Shown: positions 1-8,514, counted from the stretch's first letter. The stretch is DNA of 44,499 bases from Synechocystis salina LEGE 00031 (GCF_015207985.1 NZ_JADEVV010000034.1:1-44499), one strand, 5' to 3'. Numbers and translations are program-made. Notes: generated from the sequence alone by a model not told the origin.

Positions 1-517
1 GGGTTGGCTTGGCATTGGGGGGGGGAGCACTGCGACCACTAGAGGGACGGGGCCTGGTCCTAGCTTCCGCTTCTCCATAGCCATCGGGACGACCACTGCG
101 GGCATCATCGTCATAACCCCTCAGGCGGCGATTGTTACGGGCCACCGGCTCATCTTCCGGTTCCAATTGGTCCAATTCGGCTTCGGTATATACCCTAGTT
201 TTACTCACCCGGCGATCGTCTGCGTAGGGGGCACTGCGCCTAGCCTGTTCGGTGGTGATGCCCCGCAAACGGATGGTTTCAGTGGCAAAAAACACAGTGG
301 AGCCACTGAGTAATAATTGCCCAAACTGTAAAATCGGGTCTAGCCGCCAACCTTGGAACAGTAAAATTAATCCGCACAGTAGGCCCACAGCGGAGAAAAA
401 GATGTCATAGTCCCGGGACACCTCCGGCCGCACCGAGCGCAGGAAATAGAGCCCCGCCCCGGCCACTGCGAGAAAAATACCAAGGATGCTAGCTGAATTG
501 AGCCCGAAATTTACCAT
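1..517 (-). CDS. ycf66: Ycf66 family protein, N-terminal part (gene runs off the window)
   Basis: Reading the minus strand from the ATG at 517 gives an open frame to the window edge, about 172 residues, beginning MVNFGLNSASILGIFLAVAG. Two hydrophobic segments (about residues 9-25 and 37-55) are followed by a soluble part with FFATETIRLRGI and then a charged, Arg/Asp/Pro-rich low-complexity tail. This is the pattern of Ycf66, a conserved cyanobacterial and plastid membrane protein of unknown function. The C-terminus is missing because the window begins inside the gene. The CobW-type gene lies upstream on the same strand, 62 bases away, so the two may be co-transcribed. The family call rests on recognition of the N-terminal pattern. 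Confidence 0.8.
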   Translation of the reverse strand, partial: MVNFGLNSASILGIFLAVAGAGLYFLRSVRPEVSRDYDIFFSAVGLLCGLILLFQGWRLDPILQFGQLLLSGSTVFFATETIRLRGITTEQARRSAPYADDRRVSKTRVYTEAELDQLEPEDEPVARNNRRLRGYDDDARSGRPDGYGEAEARTRPRPSSGRSAPPPNAKPT

Positions 518-579
518 TACCCTGAAAGCTGATGTTTCTCTGCTCCATGGTAGCTGATTCTGTTAATGGCCGAAGGGGC

Positions 580-1629
580 CTAGATGTTGGCGATCGCCAT
601 TTTGATCTTTTCCGGTTCCAAAGCCTGGCCAATTACCACTAAGCGGGTTTGCCGGCTATCTACCTCTGTCCAGAGGCGATCGTAGAAATAATCAAACCGT
701 GGCCCCACCCCTTGCAGCACCAGACGCATAGCCTTTTGGGGCACGGCGACAAAACCCTTAATGCGATAAATCTCATGGTTTTCCACTAAATTGGCTAGAC
801 CTTTGACCAACTGCTTGGGATCAAACTCTCGGTCCAGGGCCACATAGACTGCATTAATATCCTCATCGTGGTTGTGGTCTTCCTCGTGGTCATGGTGACT
901 GGGGCGACTATGGAGATTGTCTTCCACCGCTGCATTAAAGCCGAGGAGAACTGCTGGGCTAATTTGCCCTTGGTGACAGGGCACCACTTTCACCCCCGTG
1001 GGTAACTGGTCGCCCAACCAGCTTTCCAGCCGTTGTTGATCCGCATCCGCCAACAAATCGGTTTTGGTTAACAGCACCATATCCGCACAGGCCAACTGGT
1101 CTTCAAATAATTCTTCGATGGGGGTTTCATGGTCGAGGCTATCATCGGCCTGCCGTTGCGCTTCCAACGCATCCAAGTCTCCCACCATGGCTCCCCTAGC
1201 CAGGGCATCCCCATCCACCACGGTAATCACCCCATCTACGGTGGCGCCGGTGCGAATTTCTGGCCAACGAAAAGCTTGAATTAGGGGTTTGGGTAGGGCT
1301 AAACCAGAAGTTTCCACCACAATGCAATCAATTTCCTCCCGCCGCTCCAATAAAGCCTGCATGGTGGGCAAAAATTCCTCCTGCACAGTGCAACAGAGGC
1401 AGCCATTGGCCAATTCGACAATTTTAGGGGCTTCATTAGAGATCTGATTACCGTCTTCGTCACACATTTGGCAACTGCGGAGTATGTCCCCATCAATGCC
1501 CACTTCCCCAAACTCGTTGACCAATACGGCAATGCGTCGTCCTTGGTTATTTTGCAATAGGTTCCTAACCAGGGTGGTTTTGCCAGAGCCGAGGAAGCCA
1601 GTGACTACGGTAACGGGGATTTTGTGCAT
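580..1629 (-). CDS. CobW/COG0523-family GTPase, probable metallochaperone
   Basis: A 349-residue G3E-family P-loop GTPase. The Walker A is GFLGSGKTT near residue 11. The family metal motif GCLCCTV (CxCC) is near residue 75, VETSGLALP serves as switch II, and TKTD replaces the NKxD base-recognition motif. A His/Asp/Glu-rich stretch (HHDHEEDHNHDED) near residues 244-256 precedes a CobW_C domain. Members bind zinc, cobalt or other metals through the CxCC and His-rich loops and pass them to target proteins. The His-rich loop and the lack of cobalamin genes nearby favour a zinc or general metal role over cobalamin synthesis; this is inference. No clear Zur box is visible upstream. The ATG at 1629 is the natural start. 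Confidence 0.88.
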   Translation of the reverse strand: MHKIPVTVVTGFLGSGKTTLVRNLLQNNQGRRIAVLVNEFGEVGIDGDILRSCQMCDEDGNQISNEAPKIVELANGCLCCTVQEEFLPTMQALLERREEIDCIVVETSGLALPKPLIQAFRWPEIRTGATVDGVITVVDGDALARGAMVGDLDALEAQRQADDSLDHETPIEELFEDQLACADMVLLTKTDLLADADQQRLESWLGDQLPTGVKVVPCHQGQISPAVLLGFNAAVEDNLHSRPSHHDHEEDHNHDEDINAVYVALDREFDPKQLVKGLANLVENHEIYRIKGFVAVPQKAMRLVLQGVGPRFDYFYDRLWTEVDSRQTRLVVIGQALEPEKIKMAIANI

Positions 1630-1729
1630 AAATTTCGTAAAAATTTGTGAAAACTTGTAACAATTAGGATATGACCGTCTGGGGGCGGGTCTTTAAGTTT
1701 AGCGGTGGTTTTCCCCCCAAGGAACGGTC

Positions 1730-2506
1730 ATGATAGATAAAGATTTTTCCCCCACTACGATTGTGCCCATGGCAATGCTCCTTTCCTCTCCCTCCAGCGA
1801 TCCAGTGAAAACGGCGCCAATGGAACCAGTGGTGGCTATGGAGAATCTCAGTCACTTCTACGGCACTGGCAACCTGCGTAAACAGATTTTATTTGATATC
1901 AATCTCCGATTGGAGGAAGGGGAAGTGGTTATTCTCAAAGGGCCTTCCGGTTCGGGAAAAACCACATTGTTGACCCTCATGGGGGGATTGCGGTCAGCCC
2001 AAAGCGGTAGTTTGCGGGTGTTTGGCCAAGAATTAAATGGTGCCAAAAAACACGAGTTAGTCCAGATCCGCCGTCACATTGGTTATATTTTCCAGGCCCA
2101 TAATTTGCTGGAATCCCTCACGGCCAGGCAAAATGTGCAGATGGCCATCGAACTACACTCCCAATACAATGACCATCAGGCTAAGGAATTGTCCATTGCT
2201 ATGCTGGAGGCGGTGGGTCTAGGGGACCACATCAACTATAGTCCCCATAGTCTTTCTGGTGGACAAAAACAACGGGTGGCGATCGCCAGGGCTCTGGTTT
2301 CCCATCCCAAAATGATCTTGGCCGACGAACCAACGGCGGCCTTGGACAGTAAGTCGGGCCATGACGTGGTGGAGTTAATGAGAAAACTAGCCCGGGAGCA
2401 GGGGTCTACTATTTTGATTGTTACCCACGACAACCGCATTTTGGACGTGGCGGATCGGATTATTCAACTCGAAGATGGGCAACTTTGTGCTGATACGGGG
2501 GAGTGA
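1730..2506 (+). CDS. DevA-like ABC transporter ATP-binding protein
   Basis: A 258-residue ABC ATPase of the LolD/MacB/DevA group. Visible are Walker A GPSGSGKTT (about residue 75), Q-loop FQAHNLLESL, signature LSGGQKQRVAIARAL and Walker B ILADEPTAALD. The N-terminal phrase ENLSHFYGTGNLRKQILFDI is characteristic of cyanobacterial DevA, which powers DevBC glycolipid or lipid export. About 35 residues precede the domain. The ATG at 1730 has AAGGAA a few bases upstream; a later ATG at 1820 is a possible alternative. No DevB or DevC gene is adjacent, so it must pair with membrane partners encoded elsewhere. It is divergent from the CobW gene. Confidence 0.87.
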   Translation: MIDKDFSPTTIVPMAMLLSSPSSDPVKTAPMEPVVAMENLSHFYGTGNLRKQILFDINLRLEEGEVVILKGPSGSGKTTLLTLMGGLRSAQSGSLRVFGQELNGAKKHELVQIRRHIGYIFQAHNLLESLTARQNVQMAIELHSQYNDHQAKELSIAMLEAVGLGDHINYSPHSLSGGQKQRVAIARALVSHPKMILADEPTAALDSKSGHDVVELMRKLAREQGSTILIVTHDNRILDVADRIIQLEDGQLCADTGE

Positions 2507-2849
2507 AGATTAATTAACCAACCCTAAAAACTCAGCTAGAAGCTCAATATAATGAACACAGCTAAATACTCAAATCAAATCATAGAGATACAGTAAATTC
2601 CGAATTGGCGTGACACACATAAAGCAGCAGTAACGCTCATTCTATAAAGAGTTTGCTGTGCCACTCAGACACCCCAACCGCTGTATTTAGGATTGGTAAA
2701 TGCCTATTTACCAGGTTTTAATTTTGCTTTAATTTTCCTCAAAACTTTAGGCACAGAGACGTTACCAGGCAAAACCTGGGGAGGCAAAACAAGATAATTA
2801 AACTGAACTCACCAATGAACCCCTCGCCTTGGAACTTAGCAGTGATTGC
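2507..2849. other. AT-rich intergenic region upstream of kaiA3
   Basis: 343 bases with no convincing gene. It holds two perfect inverted repeats: GGTAAAT-4-ATTTACC at 2695-2712, and CCAGG-5-CCTGG at 2765-2779. The second is followed by another copy of GGCAAAAC. Neither is followed by a T-run, so a simple terminator is unlikely. They may lie in the leader or control region of kaiA3. No tRNA or known riboswitch is recognised. Confidence 0.5.
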
Positions 2850-3749
2850 ATGACCCAGGATCCCTACCAAATTCTACTGATTGAAGACGATTCGGCCACG
2901 GCGACAATGGTTGAGAATTATCTGGGTTCGTCGACTATGTCCCCTTTGGCGGCCCGTCTGCCAGTGCAAACCACAGCGGTGTCGAATTTGGCTGAGGCGG
3001 TGGAAGTTTGCCAAGACCGGGAATTTGCCATTGTTTTATTAGATCTATTTTTATCGGAAATTCAAGGAATTGATACTCTAATTAAAGCCCGTACAATTTT
3101 TCCCGACCAATCCATCATTGCCTATAGCCAAAGTGAAGATGAGCATTTAGTTATTCAAGCTTTTCAGCACGGGGCCGATGGCTATTTACGACTAAAAAAC
3201 CTAGACAGCTATTTGCTTTATTATGAATTGCTATCGGTTTTAGAAAGAAATATTTATCGTCGCAAGAGTGAAAATCAACGGAACTTAGCCAGCCAACAGA
3301 AGGAATACCACGACCTGGAAACCCTAATTAGCTCCACCACCAGCGTCACCGCCCGGATGTTTGGCTCCGATACCATCAAAGACTCCTTTCCAGAATTGTT
3401 TGAAGAGTTGAAACAATCCTATGGAGAGTTGTTAGAGTTAGCGTTGGATCAACGGGCCTTTAGGATAGACCACAATCTATCTGGTCGCTTGAGAAATTTA
3501 GCTGATCGCCTAGGTTTTATGAAAGCCAGCCCCAGGGATATTATCGAAATCCACACCACGACCCTCAAGGAAAAAAATCACAATATTAATGTGGTTAAAT
3601 CCCAAGCCTATGCCGTCGAAGGCAGATTGATAGTATTAGAATTAATGGGGTATTTAGCTGGCTTTTATCGCAAGTACTATGTCAGCTTAAATAATTTGAA
3701 TATTTCCTCCCGCATTTCACCACGACTACCTTCCAAAGATAGTTCTTGA
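2850..3749 (+). CDS. kaiA3: KaiA3: receiver-like domain fused to a KaiA-type C-terminal domain
   Basis: A 299-residue protein from the ATG at 2850; an in-frame TTG at 2829 would add seven residues. Residues 6-130 form a response-regulator-like receiver: acidic pocket E12-D13-D14, candidate phospho-acceptor D65 in LLDLFLSE, and GADGYL near 108. The usual Lys/Thr positions are less canonical. After a linker, residues 165-290 resemble the KaiA C-terminal dimerisation and KaiC-binding domain (ASPRDIIEIHT, GRLIVLELMGYL, FYRKYYVS). Canonical KaiA has a pseudo-receiver lacking a phospho-Asp, so this is a distinct chimera. kaiB3 follows downstream. From memory, this orthologue in Synechocystis has been reported as KaiA3, which stimulates KaiC3 phosphorylation. 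No output domain of NarL or OmpR type is seen. Confidence 0.82.
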   Translation: MTQDPYQILLIEDDSATATMVENYLGSSTMSPLAARLPVQTTAVSNLAEAVEVCQDREFAIVLLDLFLSEIQGIDTLIKARTIFPDQSIIAYSQSEDEHLVIQAFQHGADGYLRLKNLDSYLLYYELLSVLERNIYRRKSENQRNLASQQKEYHDLETLISSTTSVTARMFGSDTIKDSFPELFEELKQSYGELLELALDQRAFRIDHNLSGRLRNLADRLGFMKASPRDIIEIHTTTLKEKNHNINVVKSQAYAVEGRLIVLELMGYLAGFYRKYYVSLNNLNISSRISPRLPSKDSS

Positions 3750-3931
3750 CGTGTTAATGTTTTGTTGAGTAATCTATTCTTTGATCAACTGATCATATCT
3801 TACTTTAACGAGATTACCAATCTGTTAGTTTATTGTTGTTTTTTCTTTAGATTCCTTTTGATTGAGGTTATTTATCCTAAGTTTATTGAGTTAGATTTGA
3901 GCAGTGGCCTTATTTACTATCAACGATAGAT

Positions 3932-4234
3932 ATGAATAGGATTGTCTTAAGACTTTATATTACGGGTAATTCGGTGCGTTCTCAGCAGGCGATCGCCAAT
4001 ATTTACCGCATTTGTCAAGAAGATTTAGGTGATCAGTACAACGTTGAAATCATCGATGTATTGGAGCAACCCCAACGGGCGGAAGAGGAAAAAATTATGG
4101 TCACCCCCACCCTGATCAAACAATTGCCCCCTCCTCTGCAACGGATTATCGGTGATATGTCCAATACGGAAAAAGTTTTGCTGGGGCTAGACATTGTGCC
4201 CGAAGGTTTGCAGGTTCATTTCCCGGAGGATTGA
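3932..4234 (+). CDS. kaiB3: KaiB3 circadian clock protein
   Basis: A 100-residue thioredoxin-like KaiB. The family pattern is complete: LRLYITGNSVRSQQAIANI, EIIDVLEQPQRAEEEKI, then VTPTLIKQLPPPLQRIIGD and EKVLLGLD. KaiB binds the KaiC CI ring after a fold switch and sequesters KaiA, driving dephosphorylation. It lies 182 bases downstream of kaiA3 on the same strand; the AT-rich spacer may hold its own promoter. No kaiC is present in the window. In PCC 6803 the matching KaiC3 is encoded elsewhere on the chromosome (from memory). The length is typical of KaiB and lacks a long acidic tail. Confidence 0.9.
   Translation: MNRIVLRLYITGNSVRSQQAIANIYRICQEDLGDQYNVEIIDVLEQPQRAEEEKIMVTPTLIKQLPPPLQRIIGDMSNTEKVLLGLDIVPEGLQVHFPED
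3988..3997. repeat. HIP1 palindrome (representative copy; family spread over the window)
   Basis: GGCGATCGCC, the extended HIP1 octamer GCGATCGC. Other clear copies lie at 2278-2287 and 4314-4323, and many more within nearly every gene on both strands. The high frequency is a genome-wide trait of Synechocystis and related cyanobacteria; it is not a mobile element. Confidence 0.9.
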
Positions 4235-4356
4235 CAGCTATCCCCTAGGCGGTGGGACGATATTAGGTGATGATTAAAAACTAGGGCGAGAATTTTGCCT
4301 CTTACATTTCTCTGGCGATCGCCAAAGCTCAAGTTTTTTCCCTGATCTACCCCTCC

Positions 4357-5565
4357 ATGTTGCCCAATTCCCATCAACGCCAAGCTGTTCAGGCTCTCTA
4401 CAATACCTATCCTTTTCCCCCGGAACCCCTGTTACAGGAACCACCCCCGGGTTATAACTGGCGCTGGCAATGGACTGCGGTGCACAATTTCTGTTTGGGG
4501 CGACGGCCATCTAACCAAAAAATTCGTATTCTCGATGCCGGCTGTGGTACTGGGGTGGGAACGGAATATTTAGTTCACCTTAACCCCGAAGCGACAATCC
4601 ACGCCATTGACATTAGCGAAGGGGCGTTGCAGGTTGCCCAGGAAAGATTACAAAAATCCGGCGTGTGGTGTGACCGAGTGAGTTTTCAGCAGTTACCCCT
4701 CGAAAATGCCGCCAGCATACCAGGACAATTTGACTACATTAACTCCGTGGGGGTGTTGCACCATCTCCCCGACCCCATTGCAGGCATCCAAGCTCTAGCG
4801 GAAAAATTAGCCCCCGGTGGTTTATTCCACATTTTTGTTTACGCTGAAATCGGCCGTTGGGAAATCCAGCTCATGCAAAGGGCGATCGCCATTTTACAGG
4901 GGGAAAAACGGGGTGATTACCAGGATGGAGTAGCGGTAGGTCGACAAATTTTTGCTAGTTTGCCGGAATATAACCGTTTAGTGAAAAGGGAAAAAGAGCG
5001 TTGGTCCCTGGAAAATCACCGGGACGAATCCTTTGCAGATATGTATGTCCATCCCCAGGAAACAGACTACAACATCAATACATTATTTGAATTAATCGAC
5101 TCGGCCGGACTAGAATTTTTAGGCTTTTCCAACCCCGACTATTGGCAACTCGATCGCCTGTTGGGTAAAGCGCCGGACTTGATGGAACGGGCCAAAAATT
5201 TGGGCGAAAAGGAACGGTATCGTCTGATCGAATTGTTAGATCCAGAAATTACCCACTACGAATTTTTCTTGGCTAAACCCCCTGTACAAATTAGTGATTG
5301 GGCTGACGATGGGGAACTTTTACAAGCCAAACCAGGGCTTCATCCCTGTGTTACCGGTTGGCCCAGCCGCAGTTTATTTGACTACAACTATCAACCGTTG
5401 GAATTAACAGAGGCTGAATTTAAGTTTCTTCAAGAGGTGGAAAATTGCACTGACAGTCAAGCCAATGTGGCAACAATCCTGGCTAACCTAGGCGATCAAT
5501 CCATCAATTTGGCATTGGTGCGGAGCCTACAAACTAGGCAAATACTGACCCTCAGCAAATCCTAG
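4357..5565 (+). CDS. Class I SAM-dependent methyltransferase with C-terminal extension
   Basis: A 402-residue protein. Residues 45-170 form a Rossmann-type methyltransferase: motif I ILDAGCGTGVGTEYL near 58, acidic strand-2 end IHAIDIS, and INSVGVLHHLPDP with LAPGGLF as later motifs. An unusual N-terminal stretch (VQALYNTYPFPPEPLLQEPPPGYNW) resembles the start of a family of bacterial 'YPFP' methyltransferases. The C-terminal third (about 270-402) has no motif I recognise and may bind the substrate. The substrate is unknown. It starts 122 bases after kaiB3 on the same strand, so it may be read with the clock genes, but no functional link is visible. Confidence 0.8.
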   Translation: MLPNSHQRQAVQALYNTYPFPPEPLLQEPPPGYNWRWQWTAVHNFCLGRRPSNQKIRILDAGCGTGVGTEYLVHLNPEATIHAIDISEGALQVAQERLQKSGVWCDRVSFQQLPLENAASIPGQFDYINSVGVLHHLPDPIAGIQALAEKLAPGGLFHIFVYAEIGRWEIQLMQRAIAILQGEKRGDYQDGVAVGRQIFASLPEYNRLVKREKERWSLENHRDESFADMYVHPQETDYNINTLFELIDSAGLEFLGFSNPDYWQLDRLLGKAPDLMERAKNLGEKERYRLIELLDPEITHYEFFLAKPPVQISDWADDGELLQAKPGLHPCVTGWPSRSLFDYNYQPLELTEAEFKFLQEVENCTDSQANVATILANLGDQSINLALVRSLQTRQILTLSKS

Positions 5566-5660
5566 GATCTGTTTTAATGATTACCGATACTCTGAAATTC
5601 GCAGACGGGGGCTAGGGACTAAAATTGAAAAGTCCCCCTGGTTGCACAGAGGAAATTGCT

Positions 5661-6272
5661 ATGGTTCAGTCAGTTGATCATCGCAAGTCACTGGCTTTGA
5701 ATATTCCTGAAGAACTAGCCTTGCAGGTTACGCCAGCACAATTTGCTGTTTTAGCGGCGGAAAATCGTGATTTAAGACTTGAACGCACAGCAACAGGGGT
5801 ATTAATTGTGAATCCTCCCACTGGTGGCGAAACAGGTAATCGTAACGCCAAAATCATTACTCAACTTGGGGTATGGGGTGAAGCTAACGACACTTTAGGC
5901 ATAGCGTTTGACTCCTCCACGGGATTTGAATTGCCCAATGGCGCTAACCGATCGCCGGATGCGTCTTGGCTAGCAAGGGAACGCTGGCAAACACTTACTC
6001 CCAAACAAAGACAGGGATTTATCCCCCTGTGTCCTGATTTTGTGGTGGAATTACGGTCTCCAACCGATTCGCTGAAAAAACTGCAGGAAAAAATGCAGGA
6101 GTATATGGAAAACGGGGCTAAGTTAGGTTGGTTGATTGACCCCAAAAATCAGCGGGTGGAAATTTATCGTTCTGGTCAAGCGGTGGAAGTTCTGGAAAAT
6201 CCCAGCACCCTATCAGGGGAAACTGTTTTGCCAGGATTTACCCTATCTCTGCAAAGAATTTTCCCTAGTTAA
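5661..6272 (+). CDS. Uma2/DUF820 family protein (PD-(D/E)XK nuclease-like fold)
   Basis: A 203-residue member of the Uma2 (DUF820) family, greatly expanded in cyanobacteria. Typical elements are GFELPNGANRSPDASWLA, a core D/E strand FVVELRSPTDSL, then LQEKMQEYMENGAKLGWLIDP and VEIYR. The acidic residues of SPDA and VEL plus the downstream charged helix recall a restriction-endonuclease-like active site, but no activity is established for the family. The ATG at 5661 is preferred over an in-frame TTG at 5625 because AGAGGAA lies just upstream and N-terminal alignment begins there. It converges on hisB with only 17 bases between stops. Confidence 0.85.
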   Translation: MVQSVDHRKSLALNIPEELALQVTPAQFAVLAAENRDLRLERTATGVLIVNPPTGGETGNRNAKIITQLGVWGEANDTLGIAFDSSTGFELPNGANRSPDASWLARERWQTLTPKQRQGFIPLCPDFVVELRSPTDSLKKLQEKMQEYMENGAKLGWLIDPKNQRVEIYRSGQAVEVLENPSTLSGETVLPGFTLSLQRIFPS

Positions 6273-6289
6273 TGGGATTAAAATCAGCC

Positions 6290-6922
6290 TTACAAAACTC
6301 CTTTGGAACTGGGAATAGTATCGGCCCGGCGGGGGTCAACTTCGATCGCCATGCGCATGGCCCGGGCAAACGCCTTGAAGGTGGCCTCGATAATGTGGTG
6401 GGAGTTAATGCCATCAAGCTGGCGGATGTGGAGGGTCATTTGACTGTGGTTAACCACCGCAACAAAAAATTCCCGCACCAGTTGAGTGTCGTAGGTGCCC
6501 ACCCTTTCCGTCGGAATTTGTAGGCCATAGCTGAGGTGGGGCCGCCCAGAAAAATCCAACGTTACCTGTACTAAGGCTTCATCCAAGGGAGCAATGAAAT
6601 GGCCAAACCGATTAATGCCCCGGCGATCGCCAAGGGCTTCAGCTAAAGCCTGACCAAGGGTAATACCCACATCTTCGTTGGTGTGGTGGTCATCAATTTC
6701 AATGTCCCCAGTGGCGTTCACTTCCAGGTCAATCAAACCGTGGGAAGCAATCTGGTGCAACATATGATCCAAAAAAGGCACTCCGGTGGCCACATGACAT
6801 AAACCACTGCCCATCAAATTCAAACTCACTCGCACATCCGTTTCTTTAGTGACTCGATGTACCGCCGCCGCACGCGGGGAAAAGTTGGGGACCAGCAGGG
6901 AAGGGGTGGATGACTCCGGCAT
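6290..6922 (-). CDS. hisB: Imidazoleglycerol-phosphate dehydratase
   Basis: A 210-residue HisB, catalysing dehydration of imidazole glycerol phosphate to imidazole acetol phosphate in histidine synthesis. The Mn-binding His clusters are visible: [13 protein letters not shown], then [11 protein letters not shown] and a C-terminal [17 protein letters not shown]. It is the monofunctional form, without the histidinol-phosphatase domain of enterobacterial HisB. Start: the frame extends to a TTG at 6952, but the ATG at 6922 gives the usual family length. It is not in a his operon; hisH lies 16 kb away. Scattered his genes are normal in cyanobacteria. Confidence 0.95.
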   Translation of the reverse strand: MPESSTPSLLVPNFSPRAAAVHRVTKETDVRVSLNLMGSGLCHVATGVPFLDHMLHQIASHGLIDLEVNATGDIEIDDHHTNEDVGITLGQALAEALGDRRGINRFGHFIAPLDEALVQVTLDFSGRPHLSYGLQIPTERVGTYDTQLVREFFVAVVNHSQMTLHIRQLDGINSHHIIEATFKAFARAMRMAIEVDPRRADTIPSSKGVL

Positions 6923-7238
6923 GGGGAAAATATGGGTGAAGTTGAGTGGCAATGGCTTTTTTTAGAACAGCCTTAATCCATTTTAAAGGTAAAGAGAAGA
7001 TTGTCAGAAGTTAGAGAGTGTTTAAAAAGCTCTCTCTCTCTGCAACAGTTTGAAGGGAAGCTAGAGAAAAGTCCCCCAGAATTTTGATTGCTTTAGTGGG
7101 TTAATCAAGACCTTGCCAACCAGCCATTGGGAACGCAGATAAATCTAGAGTAGTTTCGGGTTGACCCACCTCACTTGGGGCCCGGCCAAGAAAAGGGGAT
7201 AATATGCCCAGGTTATTTACTCACTAATTTCCCCCGCC

Positions 7239-8264
7239 ATGATTGAGGTTGAACATCTCAGCAAAGTTTACGGTTCCACCACTGCGATCCAGGATGTGGA
7301 CTTTTCGGTACAAAAAGGCGAAATTCTCGGTTTTTTGGGCCCCAACGGCGCAGGGAAAACCACTACCATGCGGATTTTGGCTGGCTACATTCCGGCCACT
7401 ACCGGGACAGTGCGGGTGGCAGGGTTTGATGTCCATGAACAATCCCTAGCGGTGCGGAAACGCATTGGTTATCTACCGGAAAATCCCCCTCTCTATGGGG
7501 ATATGACAGTGGAAAGCTTTTTGGGCTTTGTGGCTAGCATTAAGGGAGTTAAACCAGGCGATCGCCGCCAGCGGGTGACCTGGGCCATGGAACGGTGCCA
7601 GTTGACGGAAAAACGAAAAGTCCTGATTCGCAAGCTGTCCAAGGGATTTAAGCAACGGGTGGGCATTGCCCAGGCCATTGTCCATGATCCGGCGGTGATT
7701 ATTTTGGATGAACCCACGGTGGGACTGGACCCAAAGCAAATTATCGAAGTGCGTAACTTAATTAAAAGTTTGGCAGAGGAGCACACCATCATCCTTTCCA
7801 CCCACATTTTGCCGGAGGTGAGCATGACCTGTGACCGGGTAACCATCATCAACCAAGGGCGGGTGGTGGCCACCAATACCCCGGAAAATTTACTAGCAGA
7901 TTTAAGAGGTAATCTCAGTTATCAGTTGGAGGTAGCTGGGGCAGAGGGAACGGCGATCGCCCGTTGTTTACAGTCCTTGCCCGGTGTGGAAGAGGTGGAG
8001 ATTAAAAGCCATCCCCAACAGCAGGAACGTCAGCAAATTTTGGTGCGGAGTAATCAACTGAAGGAACTGGGGCAACAATTAGCCCAGGCGATCGTTACCC
8101 AGGGTTGGGATTTGTACGAAATGCAACGGCTACGCCCCACCTTGGAAGATGTGTTTTTAAATCTGATTACCAGTGAAGTGGTGGACGAAGAAATTGTGAC
8201 GGAATCGCCCCAGGAAACGCCAGAAGCTCAGGTTGATGATGAAGAAAATCTGGAAAATGCTTAA
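7239..8264 (+). CDS. ABC transporter ATP-binding protein (NatA/GldA-like)
   Basis: A 341-residue ABC ATPase of the ABC-2 type (NatA/GldA/CcmA-like). Walker A is GPNGAGKTTTMR near residue 36, the signature is a degenerate LSKGFKQRVGIAQAI, and Walker B is VIILDEPTVGLDPKQ. IILSTHILPEV carries the H-loop. Residues 220-315 form the extra C-terminal domain seen in this group, and the last 25 residues are strongly acidic. Such proteins normally pair with an ABC-2 permease and often lie beside it, but none is adjacent here. The ATG at 7239 begins MIEVEHLSKVYG, a standard start. The substrate is unknown. It overlaps the small downstream gene on the opposite strand by four bases. Confidence 0.88.
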   Translation: MIEVEHLSKVYGSTTAIQDVDFSVQKGEILGFLGPNGAGKTTTMRILAGYIPATTGTVRVAGFDVHEQSLAVRKRIGYLPENPPLYGDMTVESFLGFVASIKGVKPGDRRQRVTWAMERCQLTEKRKVLIRKLSKGFKQRVGIAQAIVHDPAVIILDEPTVGLDPKQIIEVRNLIKSLAEEHTIILSTHILPEVSMTCDRVTIINQGRVVATNTPENLLADLRGNLSYQLEVAGAEGTAIARCLQSLPGVEEVEIKSHPQQQERQQILVRSNQLKELGQQLAQAIVTQGWDLYEMQRLRPTLEDVFLNLITSEVVDEEIVTESPQETPEAQVDDEENLENA

Positions 8265-8434
8265 TAATCGCTATCGGCAACGCAAATTCCCTTGCACTTA
8301 ATGCCATTGCTGGCCGTGCGGCGACAATGGGGACAAAGGATTGGTTCTGACTCCGACGGGGGGGGAGATGAGTCTTGGCGATCGCCAGTTTGGGATGTGG
8401 TTCTATCTGAATGATCAGTGGCGGAGACTACCAT
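8261..8434 (-). CDS. Small CxxC protein, 57 residues, possible zinc-binding
   Basis: A short frame on the minus strand from the ATG at 8434 to the TAA at 8261-8263. The first half is Ser/Thr/Pro-rich and probably disordered (MVVSATDHSDRT). The second half has CPHC, CKGIC and a terminal VADSDY, giving four Cys with a pattern like a small zinc ribbon or rubredoxin-type knuckle. Its stop overlaps the end of the convergent ABC gene by four bases. It is the last of ten same-strand genes running from crtO, 80 bases after the channel gene. Support is the ordered Cys spacing, the tight packing and intact codons; function is unknown. From memory PCC 6803 has a small hypothetical gene here. Confidence 0.62.
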   Translation of the reverse strand: MVVSATDHSDRTTSQTGDRQDSSPPPSESEPILCPHCRRTASNGIKCKGICVADSDY

Positions 8435-8514
8435 GAAATGAGCTAAGTGATACTGTTTGGGCTAGGTTTCGCTTCTACCATTGTGCCAAGGGATGAATTT
8501 TCTCGCATGGGTGC

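Noticed and set aside
2765-2779. Terminator after the DevA-like gene
   Set aside because: The hairpin is over 250 bases from the stop and has no following T-run.
5661-6272. Uma2 gene as part of a mobile or defence island
   Set aside because: No transposase, repeats or composition shift is seen around it, and Uma2 genes are scattered throughout cyanobacterial chromosomes.
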